DNA of 64,000 nt from Bacteroidota bacterium (GTDB lineage: Bacteria > Bacteroidota > Bacteroidia > Bacteroidales > WCHB1-69): assembly GCA_022708105.1 (NCBI GenBank), contig JAKIZI010000004.1, forward strand, positions 16,793 to 80,792. The letters are read 5' to 3'. Position 1 is the stretch's first letter, and each line of letters starts with the position of its first letter. Shown here one piece after another: positions 63,303-64,000 of the stretch. The notes under the pieces are model-generated. The model did not search any database, was not told the DNA's origin, and was given only the letters and a program-made list of their open reading frames with translations. The translations under genes and the position numbers were made by a program.

Positions 63303-64000
63303 ATGAAAGAGATTATCGAACAAGCTTGGGAAGATCGCAGTTTACTGAAAAATCCGGATACGGTGGCGGCCATTAGAGCGTTGATTGCCTTACTGGACGA
63401 GGGAAAAGTGCGTGTGGCTGAACCGGTGGACGGAGAATGGCACGTTAATCAATGGATTAAAAAGGGCGTACTTCTCTATTTTCCGATTCAGGAGCTCGAA
63501 ACCATTGAAGCAGGACCTTTTGAGTTTTACGATAAAATTCCTTTGAAAAAAGATTTTGCCCGTCGGCAGGTGCGGGTAGTGCCTCATGGGATTGCGCGCT
63601 ACGGAGCCTATCTTGAACCCGGCGTGGTGATGATGCCTTCGTATGTCAACATCGGAGCCTATGTGGGGAGTGGAACTATGGTGGATACTTGGGCGACGGT
63701 GGGTTCTTGTGCTCAAATCGGACGCCATGTGCACCTGAGTGGGGGCGTAGGAATTGGCGGCGTTTTGGAGCCGATACAAGCGGCACCCGTGATTATCGAA
63801 GACGACTGCTTTATCGGTTCCCGCGCCATTATCGTCGAAGGTGTCCATGTGAAACAGGGAGCGGTTATTGCCGCCAATGTCTCTCTGACTCAATCTACTA
63901 AAATTATTGATGTTACCCAACCGCAACCAACCGAGTATAAAGGAGTCGTCCCCGAAAATTCGGTGGTGATTCCGGGAAGTTATTCCAAAGAGTATCCCGC
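63303..64000 (+). CDS. dapD: 2,3,4,5-tetrahydropyridine-2,6-dicarboxylate N-succinyltransferase (3' end cut by window)
   Basis: Succinylates tetrahydrodipicolinate in lysine and diaminopimelate synthesis. The frame is open from ATG 63303 to the window end: 232 codons without a stop. The N-terminal helical domain ([22 protein letters not shown]) is followed by left-handed beta-helix hexapeptides ([23 protein letters not shown]) and [37 protein letters not shown], diagnostic of DapD. About 40 residues should remain beyond the window. It starts 7 bases after the esterase stop. Confidence 0.95.
   Translation, partial: MKEIIEQAWEDRSLLKNPDTVAAIRALIALLDEGKVRVAEPVDGEWHVNQWIKKGVLLYFPIQELETIEAGPFEFYDKIPLKKDFARRQVRVVPHGIARYGAYLEPGVVMMPSYVNIGAYVGSGTMVDTWATVGSCAQIGRHVHLSGGVGIGGVLEPIQAAPVIIEDDCFIGSRAIIVEGVHVKQGAVIAANVSLTQSTKIIDVTQPQPTEYKGVVPENSVVIPGSYSKEYP

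Noticed and set aside
1..64000. CRISPR array, prophage, toxin-antitoxin, restriction or other defence island
   Set aside because: I saw no regularly spaced repeats, phage structural genes, integrase, methyltransferase/nuclease pairs or small toxin-antitoxin pairs; apart from the IS the content is housekeeping or envelope genes.

Overview
The window looks like a chromosomal segment of an anaerobic member of the Bacteroidota, most likely order Bacteroidales. The evidence is gene content (DUF5723, DUF6089 and DUF3822-like proteins, a GldA-type ATPase, IS256-family transposase, fused NfnA-NfnB, Tex, RicT, a PiT transporter with a long cytoplasmic tail), AT-rich DNA, little sign of Shine-Dalgarno sites, and 25 copies of the Bacteroidota -7 promoter box TAnnTTTG just upstream of genes on both strands. 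I see no CRISPR array, prophage, rRNA operon or antibiotic-resistance cassette. Most of the window is dense housekeeping DNA; no intergenic gap exceeds about 300 bases once the IS is counted.

Layout. 1-8.9 kb (+): the end of murC, a flippase-like membrane protein, rfaE2, a surface lipoprotein and DUF5723 barrel pair, pgi, nth with a small Tudor-like protein, and rocD. 9.0-10.4 kb: an intact IS256-family element with 8-bp target duplication, sitting between two convergent terminators. 10.5-20.5 kb: an aldehyde dehydrogenase (-), recG (+), a three-gene minus operon ending in phoH, folK plus a deoxynucleoside kinase, a pilin-like protein with a DUF3822-like partner, and ogt (-). 20.7-29.4 kb: ppdK, a hemerythrin protein with an atypical LuxR regulator, a BatA/vWA membrane protein, a small lipoprotein and argS.

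29.6-38.3 kb (+): fused NfnAB, a LutA-type Fe-S protein, a second vWA membrane protein, DUF4159, a TlpA-type thioredoxin and murB. 38.3-48.6 kb: tex (-), a lipoprotein, the PiT transporter, tRNA-Ser(UGA) (-), rluD, a small unknown and lon (-). 48.7-52.3 kb (-): an sppA / steroid-5-reductase-like / periplasmic-binding-lipoprotein operon. 52.4-58.4 kb (+): the envelope biogenesis block DUF6089-uppS-bamA followed by three OmpH/Skp genes. 58.4-60.4 kb (-): ricT and an Mpv17-like membrane protein. 60.6-64 kb (+): rfbB, a gldA-like ATPase, a lipoprotein esterase and dapD, cut by the window edge.

Functionally the segment is rich in cell-envelope work (MurC, MurB, UppS, BamA, Skp, RfaE2, RfbB, DapD) and in redox and energy enzymes typical of anaerobes (NfnAB, PPDK, LutA-like, hemerythrin). 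No clearly new defence or mobile system is visible. The best candidates for undescribed biology are the Tudor-like protein next to nth, the lipoprotein/DUF5723 pair, the split vWA-DUF4159 set, the hemerythrin with a degenerate receiver-LuxR regulator, and the steroid-reductase-like operon.
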